DNA from: JBCFBK01 sp038562555
GTDB lineage: Bacteria > Bacteroidota > Bacteroidia > Bacteroidales > Prolixibacteraceae
Assembly: GCA_038562555.1 (NCBI GenBank)
Contig: JBCFBK010000003.1
Coordinates: forward strand, 124,001-188,000
Direction of reading: 5' to 3'
DNA length: 64,000 nt
Position 1 is the stretch's first letter, and the number at the start of each line of letters is the position of its first letter. The translations under genes and the position numbers were made by a program. The notes beneath the pieces are model-generated. The model was not told where the DNA came from, ran no database searches, and saw only the letters and a program-made list of their open reading frames with translations. Shown here in pieces: positions 9,044 through 17,601 of this stretch.

Positions 9044-9976
9044 ATGTTAAGCATCAGAAAGACGTTATCGGATACCACTTTCCTGGCAATCGTGGCATCG
9101 TTGCTGTGGGCTTCGGCATTTGCCGGAGTGAAAATCGGTCTGAAATATCATACGCCGTTCCAGTTTGCCGGGGTGCGTTTTATGTTGTCAGGGATGATGC
9201 TGATCCTTTATTTTAACCATATCCGTAATTATTGGCAGGAAGTAGTCAGAAACTGGCGTTTTATTGCCCTCATTGCTTTGCTCCAGACCGTGATTCAATA
9301 CATGCTGTTTTATTCCGGCCTCGACCTGTTGCCGGCGTCTATTGCTGCGATGATCACCGGATCGTCGCCTTTGTTTATTTCGGTCGTGGCTCATGTTATG
9401 GTCAGGGACGATCGCATGGACCGGATAAAACTGTTCAGTATTTTGATGGGTGTGGCCGGAGTGGCTGTTATCAGCCTGAGCCGGACCCATCTTTCCTCCG
9501 GGCTGGCCATCAGTTTGTTAGGTGTGGTGTTGCTGCTGACGAACAATCTCTTTTCGGGATGGGCAAATGTGCTGATCGCTAAACGCGCAAAACCGGTATC
9601 GCCCATTGTGTTGAGTGCCTCCTCATTGTTTTTTGGCGGGATCGGTCTTGTGCTCATTTCGATTCCCGTTGAAGGATATGGCCTGAAAGCAATTGCTCCC
9701 GAATATTTTGTTTCGCTGGGCTGGCTCAGCTTTTTATCGGCTGCGGCTTTCGCCATCTGGTATACCCTTTTGCAGCGTCCCGGCGTGAAGGTTTCGGAAC
9801 TCAACATGTGGAAATTCCTTATACCCGTTGCCGGAGCCCTCTTAAGCTGGATACTGATCCCCGACGAAAGCCCCGACCTGATCTCGGTTGCCGGAATGCT
9901 CATCATTGCCGCGTCCTTACTCGTTAACAGCTACTCAAACCGGAAGAAGATGATAGTTGTTCGTAATGAGTCGTAA
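9044..9976 (+). CDS. EamA-family (DMT superfamily) transporter
   Basis: An inner-membrane protein of 310 residues with about ten hydrophobic helices arranged as two EamA repeats. The first contains FLAIVASLLWASAFAGVKIG and the GLDLLPASIAAMITGSSPLF turn; the second contains FLSAAAFAIWYTLLQRPG and SELNMWKFLIPVAG. Members export metabolites such as amino acids, but the substrate is not predictable here. The gene stands alone; a -7-like box TAATTTTG lies at 9023-9030 without a good -33 partner. Tandem-repeat spacer sequence follows the stop codon. Confidence 0.9.
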   Translation: MLSIRKTLSDTTFLAIVASLLWASAFAGVKIGLKYHTPFQFAGVRFMLSGMMLILYFNHIRNYWQEVVRNWRFIALIALLQTVIQYMLFYSGLDLLPASIAAMITGSSPLFISVVAHVMVRDDRMDRIKLFSILMGVAGVAVISLSRTHLSSGLAISLLGVVLLLTNNLFSGWANVLIAKRAKPVSPIVLSASSLFFGGIGLVLISIPVEGYGLKAIAPEYFVSLGWLSFLSAAAFAIWYTLLQRPGVKVSELNMWKFLIPVAGALLSWILIPDESPDLISVAGMLIIAASLLVNSYSNRKKMIVVRNES

Positions 9977-10017
9977 GTCGTAAGAGATAAGTTTACAGTC
10001 GCAGTTTACAGTCGCAG
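9969..10017. repeat. Short tandem direct repeats in spacer
   Basis: Two copies of tcgtaag (9971-9984) are followed by two exact adjacent copies of the 13-mer tttacagtcgcag (9992-10004 and 10005-10017). They begin just before the eamA stop codon and fill part of the spacer to the convergent DUF1080 gene. The same words recur at other gene ends in the window. Confidence 0.75.
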
Positions 10018-10093
10018 TTGATAACAGTTCTTTACTGCATACTGAGACTGACCACTGAGACTTCCCGATTTTCAGCTACCGTTCTCCGTTTTC

Positions 10094-10894
10094 CTAATAG
10101 CATTCCTCTCCCAGATTCAGCAATTCCACTTTCCGGAAATCGACCGGATGGCTTTCTGCCTGAAGCGAAATTGTCCCGCTTTTCAGCAGTTTGTTGCCGT
10201 CGGCCGGCAGCAGCTTGTTATAGGTGGGATCGCGTTCATCCAGTTGCGGCTGATTGTATTGCAGGACCACCTGTCCGTCGATGATGTGTTTAATGATGGA
10301 GTCGCCGCAAACTTCAATTTCAGCCGTTACCCACTGGTCGCCGTGATAGGTCTTAGAAGTTGAATTGGTGCAATGGTCGGTGATCAGTTCACCGTTCATC
10401 ACCACATTCGTTCCCGGGGTACACAGGTTCAGCGTTGTGCGTTCGTCGGTGCCGTTTCCGCCTAAAAACTGAACTTCAATCGAAGTCGGGAATTGCTGGT
10501 CCTTTTCCATGCTTTCGGGTGTCTGCCCGTGAAGCATAACGCCGCTGTTCCGTAACGCCCATCCTTCGCCCCCCGGAACCTGTTCTCCTGTAAAACGGTA
10601 TTCAATCCGTAATTTATAATGAGAATAAGGATGCTTGTAAAACAGATGTCCGAATTCACCATTAAAATGGTCATATTCATCATATTTTACCCGTAACATC
10701 CCGTCTTCAACGCGAAAGGTGTTTTTGTAATTAACACCGGCTTCTGATCCGGTTATTTTTATGGTCCAGTCGTTCAGGTCTTTGCCGTTAAAAAGTTGTA
10801 TCCAACCGTTTTCCTTTTTTGATGAGCAGGATAAAAGTACAGTCGCCAGGATCAGCGGAAGAAACAAAAATGCGGGCCGGTTTTCACGTTTCAT
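10094..10894 (-). CDS. DUF1080 (3-keto-disaccharide hydrolase-type) lipoprotein
   Basis: A lipoprotein of 266 residues (lipobox TVLLSC, Cys23) with one DUF1080/PF06439 jelly-roll domain. Diagnostic segments are WIQLFNGKDLNDWTIKITG near residue 31, the RVEDGMLRV strand, LRIEYRF, NSGVMLHGQ and the ending SGTISLQAESHPVDFRKVELLNL. The fold resembles concanavalin-like glucanases; some relatives hydrolyse 3-keto-disaccharides. It is monocistronic and divergent from the NfeD-like/flotillin pair, with a 98-base shared spacer. No oxidoreductase of the 3-keto pathway is adjacent, so the activity is only a family-level suggestion. Confidence 0.88.
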   Translation of the reverse strand: MKRENRPAFLFLPLILATVLLSCSSKKENGWIQLFNGKDLNDWTIKITGSEAGVNYKNTFRVEDGMLRVKYDEYDHFNGEFGHLFYKHPYSHYKLRIEYRFTGEQVPGGEGWALRNSGVMLHGQTPESMEKDQQFPTSIEVQFLGGNGTDERTTLNLCTPGTNVVMNGELITDHCTNSTSKTYHGDQWVTAEIEVCGDSIIKHIIDGQVVLQYNQPQLDERDPTYNKLLPADGNKLLKSGTISLQAESHPVDFRKVELLNLGEECY

Positions 10895-10941
10895 GATGAT
10901 TTGAATTGAGTGCAGATGAAGATAGGAAATATTTTGCTGTC

Positions 10942-10972
10942 TTTGAAATGATCCGGATTTTTTTTAGTTTTA
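10942..10972 (+). promoter_or_regulatory. Bacteroidota-type promoter for the NfeD-like/flotillin pair
   Basis: TTTG at 10942-10945, a 19-base spacer and TAGTTTTA at 10965-10972 match the Bacteroidota consensus TTTG-N19-TAnnTTTG at all but the last base. The start codon lies 20 bases downstream, giving a very short leader. Confidence 0.6.
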
Positions 10973-10992
10973 ACAAACTATTTCAATAAACC

Positions 10993-11586
10993 ATGATCAA
11001 CGCTATTCTTCCCGTGTGGCAGGACCTCAGTTTGCTTGAGCAAATCTACTGGATGGTCGCCGTTCCTTCTACGTTAATTTTTCTGGTATTGCTCGTGATG
11101 ACGATTTTTGGCGCCGATGTTGGTGCTGACGTTGAAACCGGCTTTGATACCTCTTTGGCTGACGGTGACAGTATTTCCTTTCAGTTTTTATCGCTGAAAA
11201 ACATCGTTGCATTTTTTACCATGTTTGGCTGGTCGGGACTTGGTTTCTACCATGCCGGATTATCGGTTTGGATGGTGATCCTGCTTTCTTCTCTCTGCGG
11301 CTTCCTGATGATGGTGGCCATGGCTGCTTTATTTTATTTTATGTCAAAACTTGCCGAAACCGGTACCTTAAAAATGCAGAATGCCGTGGGTAAAGCCGGT
11401 GAAGTCTATCTGACCATTCCTGCCGGCCGTAAAGGGATGGGAAAAGTACAACTGATTGTTCAGGAATCGCTTCAGACACTTGATGCGGTCACCGACGATC
11501 CGGAACCCATTTCAACATCATCGCTGATCGAAGTAATTGATCTGGTTGGCGACCAGATCCTGCTGGTCCGGAAAGCCCGCCACTGA
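10993..11586 (+). CDS. NfeD-like/OB-fold membrane protein, flotillin partner
   Basis: A 197-residue membrane protein. Hydrophobic helices lie at about 15-40 (WMVAVPSTLIFLVLLVMTIF), 67-85 (IVAFFTMFGWSGLGF) and 90-118 (WMVILLSSLCGFLMMVAMAALFYFM). A soluble C-terminal domain of about 70 residues (GKAGEVYLTIPAGRKGMGKVQLIV to LIEVIDLVGDQILLVRK) has the look of an NfeD/OB fold. It precedes the flotillin gene by 45 bases, the classic short-NfeD plus flotillin arrangement, so the two probably act together in membrane organisation. Assignment rests on topology, the end domain and neighbour. Confidence 0.8.
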   Translation: MINAILPVWQDLSLLEQIYWMVAVPSTLIFLVLLVMTIFGADVGADVETGFDTSLADGDSISFQFLSLKNIVAFFTMFGWSGLGFYHAGLSVWMVILLSSLCGFLMMVAMAALFYFMSKLAETGTLKMQNAVGKAGEVYLTIPAGRKGMGKVQLIVQESLQTLDAVTDDPEPISTSSLIEVIDLVGDQILLVRKARH

Positions 11587-11631
11587 AAAGATCGTTTCCG
11601 AAAAACCAATAAAACCAAAAATCAATAAACA

Positions 11632-13053
11632 ATGGAAAACTATTTCGTATTGATGGTCAGCATTGCTGTCCTCTTTTTGTTCATTATCATTGTGGCGATG
11701 ACCAAGCGCTACAAACGTTGTCCCTCCGACCGCATCCTCGTGGTGTACGGTAAAGTAGGGAAGGGGATCAACAGTGAATCGCGGTCGGCAAAATGTATTC
11801 ACGGAGGGGCGGCGTTTATCTGGCCAATCATCCACGCATATGAGTTTCTTGACCTGACGCCGATCTCCATCGAAATCAACCTGAGGAGCGCGTTGAGCAA
11901 ACAAAATATCCGCGTTGATGTGCCTTCGCGGTTCACCGTCGGAATTTCGACAGAACCAAGCATTATGACCAATGCCGCCGAGCGTTTACTGGGACTTTCG
12001 CAGGACGCCATCAGCAATCTGGCCAAGGATATTATTTTCGGTCAGCTGCGTTTGGTGGTCGCCACCATGGAAATAGAGGAAATTAACAGCAACCGCGACA
12101 AATTTCTGGCCGCAGTATCTTCCAATGTGGAAGCCGAACTGAAAAAGATCGGATTGAAGCTCATTAACGTGAATGTGACTGATATTAACGACGAATCGGG
12201 ATATATTGAAGCGCTGGGTAAAGAGGCAGCAGCAAAGGCAATTAACGACGCCAAGAAAAGTGTTGCTGAAAAGAACCGTGACGGTGAGATCGGACAGGCC
12301 GACGCTCATCAGGAACAGCGGGTGCAGGTCGCATCGGCCGATGCAACTGCCGTTGAAGGTGAAAATATTGCCAAAGTAACGATTGCCAACTCCGATGCTG
12401 ACCGGCGTGAACGGGAAGCTGAAGCCATGAGGCGCGCGGTTGCTGCGGAGAAGGTTAAGCAGGCAAAGGCTCTGGAAGAAGCCTATATGGCTGAAAAAGA
12501 AGCGGAACTGGTCCGTGCCAGCCGGGATAAGGCCACGCAGACGGCAAACGTGGTTGTGCCGGCTGAAATTGACAAACAAAAAGTTGAAATCGATGCAGAG
12601 GCGATGGCCGAACAAATCCGCCGGCGAGCACGAGGTGAGGCCGACGCTATTTATATGAAAATGGAAGCTCAGGCAAAGGGTATTTTTGAAATTCTGAGCA
12701 AACAGGCGGAAGGCTTCGATATGATGGTGAAGGCTGCCGGGAATAATTCAAAAGATGCGGTCATGATGATGATCGCAGACAAGCTTCCTGATCTGGTGAA
12801 AACGCAGGTTGAGGCCATCAAGAATATTAAAATTGATAAAATTACCGTCTGGGAAACCGGCAACAGCAAGGACGGGAAAACATCGACTGCCAATTTCATG
12901 CAAGGCATGCTGGGCGCCATTCCTCCTTTGAATGATGTCTTCAAATCGGCCGGACTGGAACTGCCCGACTATTTAAAGGGAAAGCCGGTAATCCCGGAAA
13001 GCCCGATAGATCCGGATCTGCAAAATCCAATCTCACACAACGGGAACTCATAA
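11632..13053 (+). CDS. Flotillin-family (SPFH domain) protein
   Basis: A 473-residue membrane scaffold protein. One N-terminal membrane helix (about 5-22) is followed by the SPFH/band-7 domain (ILVVYGKVGKG, HGGAAFIWPII, DVPSRFTVGI, LINVNVTDINDESGYIEALG) and a long Ala/Glu/Arg/Lys-rich coiled-coil flotillin region (about 190-350, with repeated AEKVKQAKALEEAYMAEKEAE-like heptads). A C-terminal hydrophobic tail follows (AVMMMIADKLPDL to the proline-rich end). Flotillins oligomerise on the inner leaflet. The preceding NfeD-like gene is its probable partner, and a strong hairpin terminator follows. Confidence 0.93.
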   Translation: MENYFVLMVSIAVLFLFIIIVAMTKRYKRCPSDRILVVYGKVGKGINSESRSAKCIHGGAAFIWPIIHAYEFLDLTPISIEINLRSALSKQNIRVDVPSRFTVGISTEPSIMTNAAERLLGLSQDAISNLAKDIIFGQLRLVVATMEIEEINSNRDKFLAAVSSNVEAELKKIGLKLINVNVTDINDESGYIEALGKEAAAKAINDAKKSVAEKNRDGEIGQADAHQEQRVQVASADATAVEGENIAKVTIANSDADRREREAEAMRRAVAAEKVKQAKALEEAYMAEKEAELVRASRDKATQTANVVVPAEIDKQKVEIDAEAMAEQIRRRARGEADAIYMKMEAQAKGIFEILSKQAEGFDMMVKAAGNNSKDAVMMMIADKLPDLVKTQVEAIKNIKIDKITVWETGNSKDGKTSTANFMQGMLGAIPPLNDVFKSAGLELPDYLKGKPVIPESPIDPDLQNPISHNGNS

Positions 13054-13058
13054 TACAC

Positions 13059-13092
13059 CAGCCCCGGAATTTTTCACGGGGCTGATTTTTTG
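13059..13092 (+). terminator. Rho-independent terminator after flotillin
   Basis: Arms cagccccg and cggggctg enclose a 10-base loop and are followed by a run of six T. It ends the NfeD-like/flotillin operon. Confidence 0.85.
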
Positions 13093-13099
13093 ATCTGAA

Positions 13100-13189
13100 T
13101 TAACCATTTGGTTAAAGTTTTTGGTCAAAAAGTTTGTATTTAAATTTTCTATGTTTATTTTTGACCAGATGTTTTAACTAAACGGTTAA
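13100..13189 (+). promoter_or_regulatory. Probable TetR operator region with dyads
   Basis: Three dyads lie just upstream of the tetR start: a perfect 16-base palindrome TTAACCATTTGGTTAA (13100-13115); a related imperfect copy TTAACTAAACGGTTAA (13174-13189) four bases from the ATG; and between them the inverted arms GGTCAAAAA (13123-13131) and TTTTTGACC (13158-13166). They flank or overlap the promoter. This is the layout of autoregulation by the downstream TetR protein. The assignment of sites to the regulator is inference. Confidence 0.6.
13133..13163 (+). promoter_or_regulatory. Bacteroidota-type promoter of the tetR-tolC-hlyD operon
   Basis: TTTG at 13133-13136, exactly 19 bases, then TATTTTTG at 13156-13163 give a full match to TTTG-N19-TAnnTTTG. 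The -7 box overlaps the right arm of a dyad, so a bound repressor would block initiation. Confidence 0.7.
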
Positions 13190-13192
13190 AAA

Positions 13193-13807
13193 ATGAGTAA
13201 TCAAAAAGATAATACAGAAGAGAAAATCGTGGAGGCAGCAAAGACGGTCTTTATCAAGAAAGGAATGGACGGCGCCCGGATGCAGGAAATTGCTGATGAG
13301 GCCGGTATCAATAAGGCGTTGCTTCACTATTACTTCAGAAGCAAGGAGAAATTGTTCGATGCCATATTTGAACGGATCATCCGGATGGCATTCCCCAAAA
13401 TCACCCAGATCATTTTTTCAGATATCCATTTCCGGTTGAAAGTGGAACGGGCAATTGACACGTATCTCGATCTGCTGTTGAAACATCCCTATCTTCCCGC
13501 TTTTATTCTGAAAGAAATTAACAGGGATGCTTCCCTCTTTATTAACCTGGTCAAAAAGTTTGGATTTGATCCGCAACCCGTTCTGAGAGTTATTTCAGAT
13601 GCTATGGACCGGGGCGAGATTGTCCGGATGAAACCGGAGCATCTGATGATTAATGTGATCTCGCTTTCTGTTTTTCCCTTCGCTGCCCGTCCGATGATTA
13701 GTTATGTTGCCTTTGGCGGTGACGAGAAAGCCATGAAGGCCTTTCTTGAGGAGCGCCGACAGGTCGTGAAGGAGTTTGTGATCAGGGCCATTGTTGTTAG
13801 CCCTTAG
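13193..13807 (+). CDS. TetR/AcrR-family transcriptional regulator
   Basis: A 204-residue regulator. The N-terminal helix-turn-helix (about 10-55) contains IVEAAKTVFIKKGMDGARMQEI and ALLHYYFRSKEKLFDAIFE, the signature of the TetR family. The C-terminal all-helical ligand domain resembles those that control TolC/HlyD/ABC export operons (TetR_C-type with HPYLPAFILKEI). The start is four bases from a dyad. It heads an operon with tolC and hlyD and probably represses it until a drug-like ligand binds. Confidence 0.92.
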   Translation: MSNQKDNTEEKIVEAAKTVFIKKGMDGARMQEIADEAGINKALLHYYFRSKEKLFDAIFERIIRMAFPKITQIIFSDIHFRLKVERAIDTYLDLLLKHPYLPAFILKEINRDASLFINLVKKFGFDPQPVLRVISDAMDRGEIVRMKPEHLMINVISLSVFPFAARPMISYVAFGGDEKAMKAFLEERRQVVKEFVIRAIVVSP

Positions 13808-13858
13808 CTCTGGTTTCTTTCTTTTACTAACAGCTTTTTTTTGATACAAAATACTCAA

Positions 13859-15130
13859 ATGCTTGACAGGATGAAGAATTTATTTTTAGCGATGTTGCTA
13901 ATGCTTCCGGGAACATTTGCAAGTGCTCAGGAACCAGTCACGCTGGATAGCTGTCGGAGCTGGGCGCGGGAAGCACACCCGTTTTTAAAGCAGAAAGAAC
14001 TCTATGGAACCATAAACAGGCTTAAGCTGGAGAACAATCGGGTTGCCAATTTACCCCGGCTGATCCTGAACGCCCAGGCTACCTATCAGTCGGACGTCAC
14101 AAAAGTGAATATTCAAATGCCCGGCGTTGACATTCCCGAACAGGCAAAGGACCAGTATAAAGCTTATCTCGACGCCCGTCAGAATATCTGGGACGGCGGA
14201 CTGGTCAGAGCCGGAGAGATTCTTGAAGAAGCGAAAAACCAGGCAAACCAGCAGGGAGTGGAAGTTGAGCTGTATAAAGTTCAGGAACAGGTGAATGACT
14301 TATTTTTCAACAGCTTCATTTTACAGGAGAATCTTAATATTCTGGAAAGAAAGCAGGAAACACTGGAGTCGCGGAAAACCCGCATGGAGTCCGGAGTAAG
14401 AAACGGAATGATTCTTCAATCGGATCTCGACTTAATACTTGCCGAGTTGATTAAGATCAGGCAGCAGCAGATTGAACTGGCTTCAAACCGCGAGACGACC
14501 CTGGCTGCTCTGGCTATTTTAACGGGGAAAGAGATTGCTGACCTGCAAAATCTGGCGATCAATACCACCGCTGTGGATTTTCATGCAGAACTGCAACGTC
14601 CGGAATTGGATTATTTTCAATTGCAGAACCAATCGCTGGCTGCCTCGTCCGATCTTATTAAAAGAACACGTAACCCGCAGGTCTTCGGATTCGGGCAGGC
14701 AGGTTACGGGCGTCCGGGATTGAACATGCTTGACACGGAATTTAATCCCTATTACCTGGTGGGAATAGGGTTAAATTGGAAAATTTTTGACTGGAAAGCC
14801 AATCAGCGGGAACAGGAAGTGGTACGTCTTCAGCAGCAAATGGTGCAGACGCAGCAGCAGCAATTTGAGCGGAATATTCAGATTGCACTGGATCGTGAAA
14901 GCAAAAGGATTCAACAGTTAAGCAAAATACTTGAAAGTGACCGGGAACTCATTGTCCTGCAGGAACAGATCACAAAAAGTTCGGCCTCAAAGCATGAAAA
15001 CGGAACAATCACAACATCAGATTACATTCAGGATTTGAATGCAGAAATGGCCGCCCGGATCACTTTCGAAACCCATAAGGTTCAGTTGGAAGCAGCTAAA
15101 ATTAATTATCAGAATATTCAGGGTAAATAA
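13859..15130 (+). CDS. TolC-family outer-membrane efflux protein
   Basis: An outer-membrane export channel of about 423 residues. It has a signal peptide (NLFLAMLLMLPGTFASAQ), then two OEP repeats rich in long amphipathic helices (QEQVNDLFFNSFILQENLNI; QQQFERNIQIALDRESKRIQ). Starts at 13859 and 13871 are both plausible; the upstream TTG at 13841 is less likely because it adds residues before the signal peptide. It is 51 bases after tetR and 12 bases before the HlyD-like gene, so it is the exit duct of a three-part exporter. The energising ABC transporter normally encoded next is absent from this locus. Confidence 0.92.
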   Translation: MLDRMKNLFLAMLLMLPGTFASAQEPVTLDSCRSWAREAHPFLKQKELYGTINRLKLENNRVANLPRLILNAQATYQSDVTKVNIQMPGVDIPEQAKDQYKAYLDARQNIWDGGLVRAGEILEEAKNQANQQGVEVELYKVQEQVNDLFFNSFILQENLNILERKQETLESRKTRMESGVRNGMILQSDLDLILAELIKIRQQQIELASNRETTLAALAILTGKEIADLQNLAINTTAVDFHAELQRPELDYFQLQNQSLAASSDLIKRTRNPQVFGFGQAGYGRPGLNMLDTEFNPYYLVGIGLNWKIFDWKANQREQEVVRLQQQMVQTQQQQFERNIQIALDRESKRIQQLSKILESDRELIVLQEQITKSSASKHENGTITTSDYIQDLNAEMAARITFETHKVQLEAAKINYQNIQGK

Positions 15131-15142
15131 AAAACAAATCGC

Positions 15143-15835
15143 ATGGATACCAAATACGTTTTTGCACTGGCATTGGCAATTCTTTTTTCGTGCAGGGGAA
15201 ACGACGAGCAGTCGGATGCCTTCGGAAATTTCGAAACGGACGAAACCATTGTTTCGTCGGAAATAGCGGGAAAACTGGTCCGTCTTCCGCCGGAACCGGG
15301 AGACCAGGTGCTTGCCGGAGACCTTCTGGCAGTGGTGGATACAAGTCAGTTTTGCCTGCAGATAAAGCAAATGGAGGCTCAAAAGTACGCAGTTGAAGCA
15401 AAACGGGTTAGTATCAGGTCGCAGGGGGAAGTGATAAAGGAGCAGATTGCGAACCTGAAAATCAACCAAAACCGGGTAACGCGAATGTTTGCAGATCAGG
15501 CTGCCACGCAGCAACAACTGGACGACGTGAACGGCCAGATGCGGGTACTGGAAAGACAGTTTGAAAGCACGAATACACAATATATTTCGGTCGACCGTGA
15601 GTTGGACGTGATCGATGCCCAGCTGGATCTGGCAAAGGATAATTTGCAAAAATGTTTTATAAGAAGCGTCATGCAGGGAGTGGTGCTTGAAAAATATGTG
15701 GAACCGGGCGAGGTTGTTTCGCCGGCTAAGGCCATTGTCAAACTGGGCGATTTATCGGAGCTGGACCTTCGGGTCTATGTGAGCGGAGCCCAGCTTCCCG
15801 GAATTAAACTGGGTCAGGAAGTGGAATTGTCTTGA
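15143..15835 (+). CDS. HlyD-family periplasmic adaptor, C-terminally truncated
   Basis: A lipoprotein adaptor (Cys17 in LFSCRG) of 230 residues. The first biotinyl-lipoyl half (ETIVSSEIAGKLVRLPPEPG), the alpha-hairpin (about 75-175), the second lipoyl half (GVVLEKYVEPGEVVSPAKAI) and only the first part of the beta-barrel domain (LSELDLRVYVSGAQLPGIKLG) are present. The reading frame then stops at GQEVELS. Relatives of this type run about 300-330 residues and are followed by one ATPase and one or two ABC-2 permeases. Here a spacer hairpin and a convergent MFS gene come next. No reading frame after the stop restores the missing part. It is best seen as a gene cut by a deletion that removed the ABC genes; export function is doubtful. 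Confidence 0.85.
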   Translation: MDTKYVFALALAILFSCRGNDEQSDAFGNFETDETIVSSEIAGKLVRLPPEPGDQVLAGDLLAVVDTSQFCLQIKQMEAQKYAVEAKRVSIRSQGEVIKEQIANLKINQNRVTRMFADQAATQQQLDDVNGQMRVLERQFESTNTQYISVDRELDVIDAQLDLAKDNLQKCFIRSVMQGVVLEKYVEPGEVVSPAKAIVKLGDLSELDLRVYVSGAQLPGIKLGQEVELS

Positions 15836-15857
15836 TACTTGAGACTATATACTAACA

Positions 15858-15889
15858 AGCGAGGCTTCCCGAATCCGGGAAGCCTCGCT
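15858..15889. terminator. Perfect 14-bp hairpin, bidirectional terminator
   Basis: The arms agcgaggcttcccg and cgggaagcctcgct pair perfectly around the loop aatc. It lies between the truncated hlyD and the convergent MFS gene. No long T-run is present, but the stem is very strong. Confidence 0.75.
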
Positions 15890-15911
15890 CTTCTATCGGA
15901 ATCCTGATTGA

Positions 15912-17198
15912 TTAAACCACAACTTCAACAGGAATATTTTTGTTCACATTCTTACTGCCGATCAAAGCATAGAACAACATGTAAGCCAGTGCGGCAAAGA
16001 TCACCCAGTAACTGGCAATATAAGACGTGTTGTCAGCGACAGCACCCTGAATAAGCGGTAAAATTCCGCCACCGCATACCATGACCATGAAAATACCTGA
16101 AGCAGCTTCCGTATATTTTCCAAGTCCTTCCACAGCAAGATTAAAAATACCTCCCCACATGACCGATGTGCATAATCCGCAGAAGATTAAAAACATTATC
16201 CCAACCGGAACCTCTGCAAATCCGAATGAAATATCGGACCGGAAGACAGGCATACTCACCTGGGTGGAAACCGGCAGTGTAATGGCCAGTAAAACAAATA
16301 CCAGTCCGAGCAGAGAGACCGAAGTGAGCATGGCTTTGCTGGAGAACCGTGCTGCAAGAGACGCCCCGAAAATACGGCCGACCATCATCAGGAACCAATA
16401 TGTGCCGACAACTGAACCTGCAATTGTCGGATCAATGGCCAGACCGCCTCCTCCTGCTTCTGTGGTCATAAACAGATTAGCAAAATGGGGGATCCCGATC
16501 TCAATTCCAACGTACATAAAAATCGCAATCGCCCCGAAAACGAAGTGACGGAAAGAAAGTGGGCTGTGTTCATATTTGATTTTGACCTTCCCGACCAGAC
16601 GTGGTTCCGGAATATTCATGATGTAAAGGACGATAAAGACCACCGCAAAAATACCCATGGCTAAAAAGAGCGCCGGATTTGCCTTTTCAATCGTGCGTTC
16701 TGCCGCATTTGCACCCATCAGATAGCCGACCAGTACGGGGACAATGGTTGCAGCAACCGAGTTTAATGACCCGCCCGTCTGGATAAGCTGGTTTCCTTTT
16801 TTACCACCGCCGCCTAATGTGTTCAGCATGGGATTTACTACGGTATTCAGCATACACATGGAAAAACCTGAAATAAAGGCGCCGGCCAGGTAAACATTAA
16901 AACTGCCAACCACCCCGGAGAGGTACTGTACGCCAACACCAGAGAATCCGACAATTACCGCAAGCAGGGCTGTCTTTTTATAACCGACACGCTCGAGCAG
17001 GATCCCGGCAGGAATACCCATAAAGGCATAGGCTATGAAATTGGCAAAAAATCCAAGGGTCGACATGAAATCGGTTGCCCCAAACTGATTTTTCACGATA
17101 ACCCCGAAAGGAGCCGGAAGTCCGGTGACGAAAGCAATCATGAAGAAGAGGGCAAACATCATTGCGATGGGCAATGCATAACTTTTGTTTTTGTTCAT
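15912..17198 (-). CDS. MFS sugar transporter (FucP/NagP-like)
   Basis: An inner-membrane permease of about 428 residues with twelve predicted helices. The opening AMMFALFFMIAFVTGLPAPF, the GIPAGILLERVGYKKTALLA loop, the mid-protein FRHFVFGAIAIFMYVGIEIG and the late LIFCGLCTSVMWGGIFNLAV are typical of the FucP/glucose-galactose branch. The ATG at 17198 is preferred over the GTG at 17216, which only adds six residues. It is divergent from the nagB-PIG-L gene and the GH20 hexosaminidase, which suggests N-acetylglucosamine or a related sugar as substrate. That substrate is inferred from neighbours only. Confidence 0.88.
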   Translation of the reverse strand: MNKNKSYALPIAMMFALFFMIAFVTGLPAPFGVIVKNQFGATDFMSTLGFFANFIAYAFMGIPAGILLERVGYKKTALLAVIVGFSGVGVQYLSGVVGSFNVYLAGAFISGFSMCMLNTVVNPMLNTLGGGGKKGNQLIQTGGSLNSVAATIVPVLVGYLMGANAAERTIEKANPALFLAMGIFAVVFIVLYIMNIPEPRLVGKVKIKYEHSPLSFRHFVFGAIAIFMYVGIEIGIPHFANLFMTTEAGGGGLAIDPTIAGSVVGTYWFLMMVGRIFGASLAARFSSKAMLTSVSLLGLVFVLLAITLPVSTQVSMPVFRSDISFGFAEVPVGIMFLIFCGLCTSVMWGGIFNLAVEGLGKYTEAASGIFMVMVCGGGILPLIQGAVADNTSYIASYWVIFAALAYMLFYALIGSKNVNKNIPVEVVV

Positions 17199-17601
17199 AC
17201 TTTTTAAATTTAGCACTTAAGAATTAATTCGTATCATATTGGTTTATAAAGACAATGCTGTTTACAGCCGGTTCCCGGATAACTTCCATGTTCGCTTTTG
17301 GGACGACCCCTTCCAGTCTAAGCCGGCATGTAACCGTTGTCCAATACTGCCTGCGCTTCTTTTCAGGCCCGAATATAATTATTCTTTTGGATTCAAACGA
17401 CATGTTAAAGGTGCGTATTTCCCGCGAACGCTGTGCAAGTTAGAAAAAAAATAAAAGTGCGGTATTTTTTTAAATATTAAATTTGTGTGTGCGGGCACAT
17501 TTTTTGGATAAAAAGCTCTTTTATTGGAAAAATAAATTCTAGTTTTGAAAAAAACTTTGTAACTATTCATCTCCCCGGGCGGGGTCAAAAGCTTGTAAGA
17601 T
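17199..17601. other. Divergent intergenic region, MFS/nagB
   Basis: A 403-base gap without a supported gene. Two boxes match TAnnTTTG on the plus strand: TAAATTTG at 17478-17485 and TAGTTTTG at 17540-17547, the latter 55 bases before nagB. Neither has a clear TTTG at 19 bases upstream, so they are only candidate promoters. Small open frames here show no protein-like composition. Confidence 0.4.

Noticed and set aside
17239..17454. Small open frames between the MFS gene and nagB
   Set aside because: Their translations are not protein-like, have no start context and overlap the probable promoter region.
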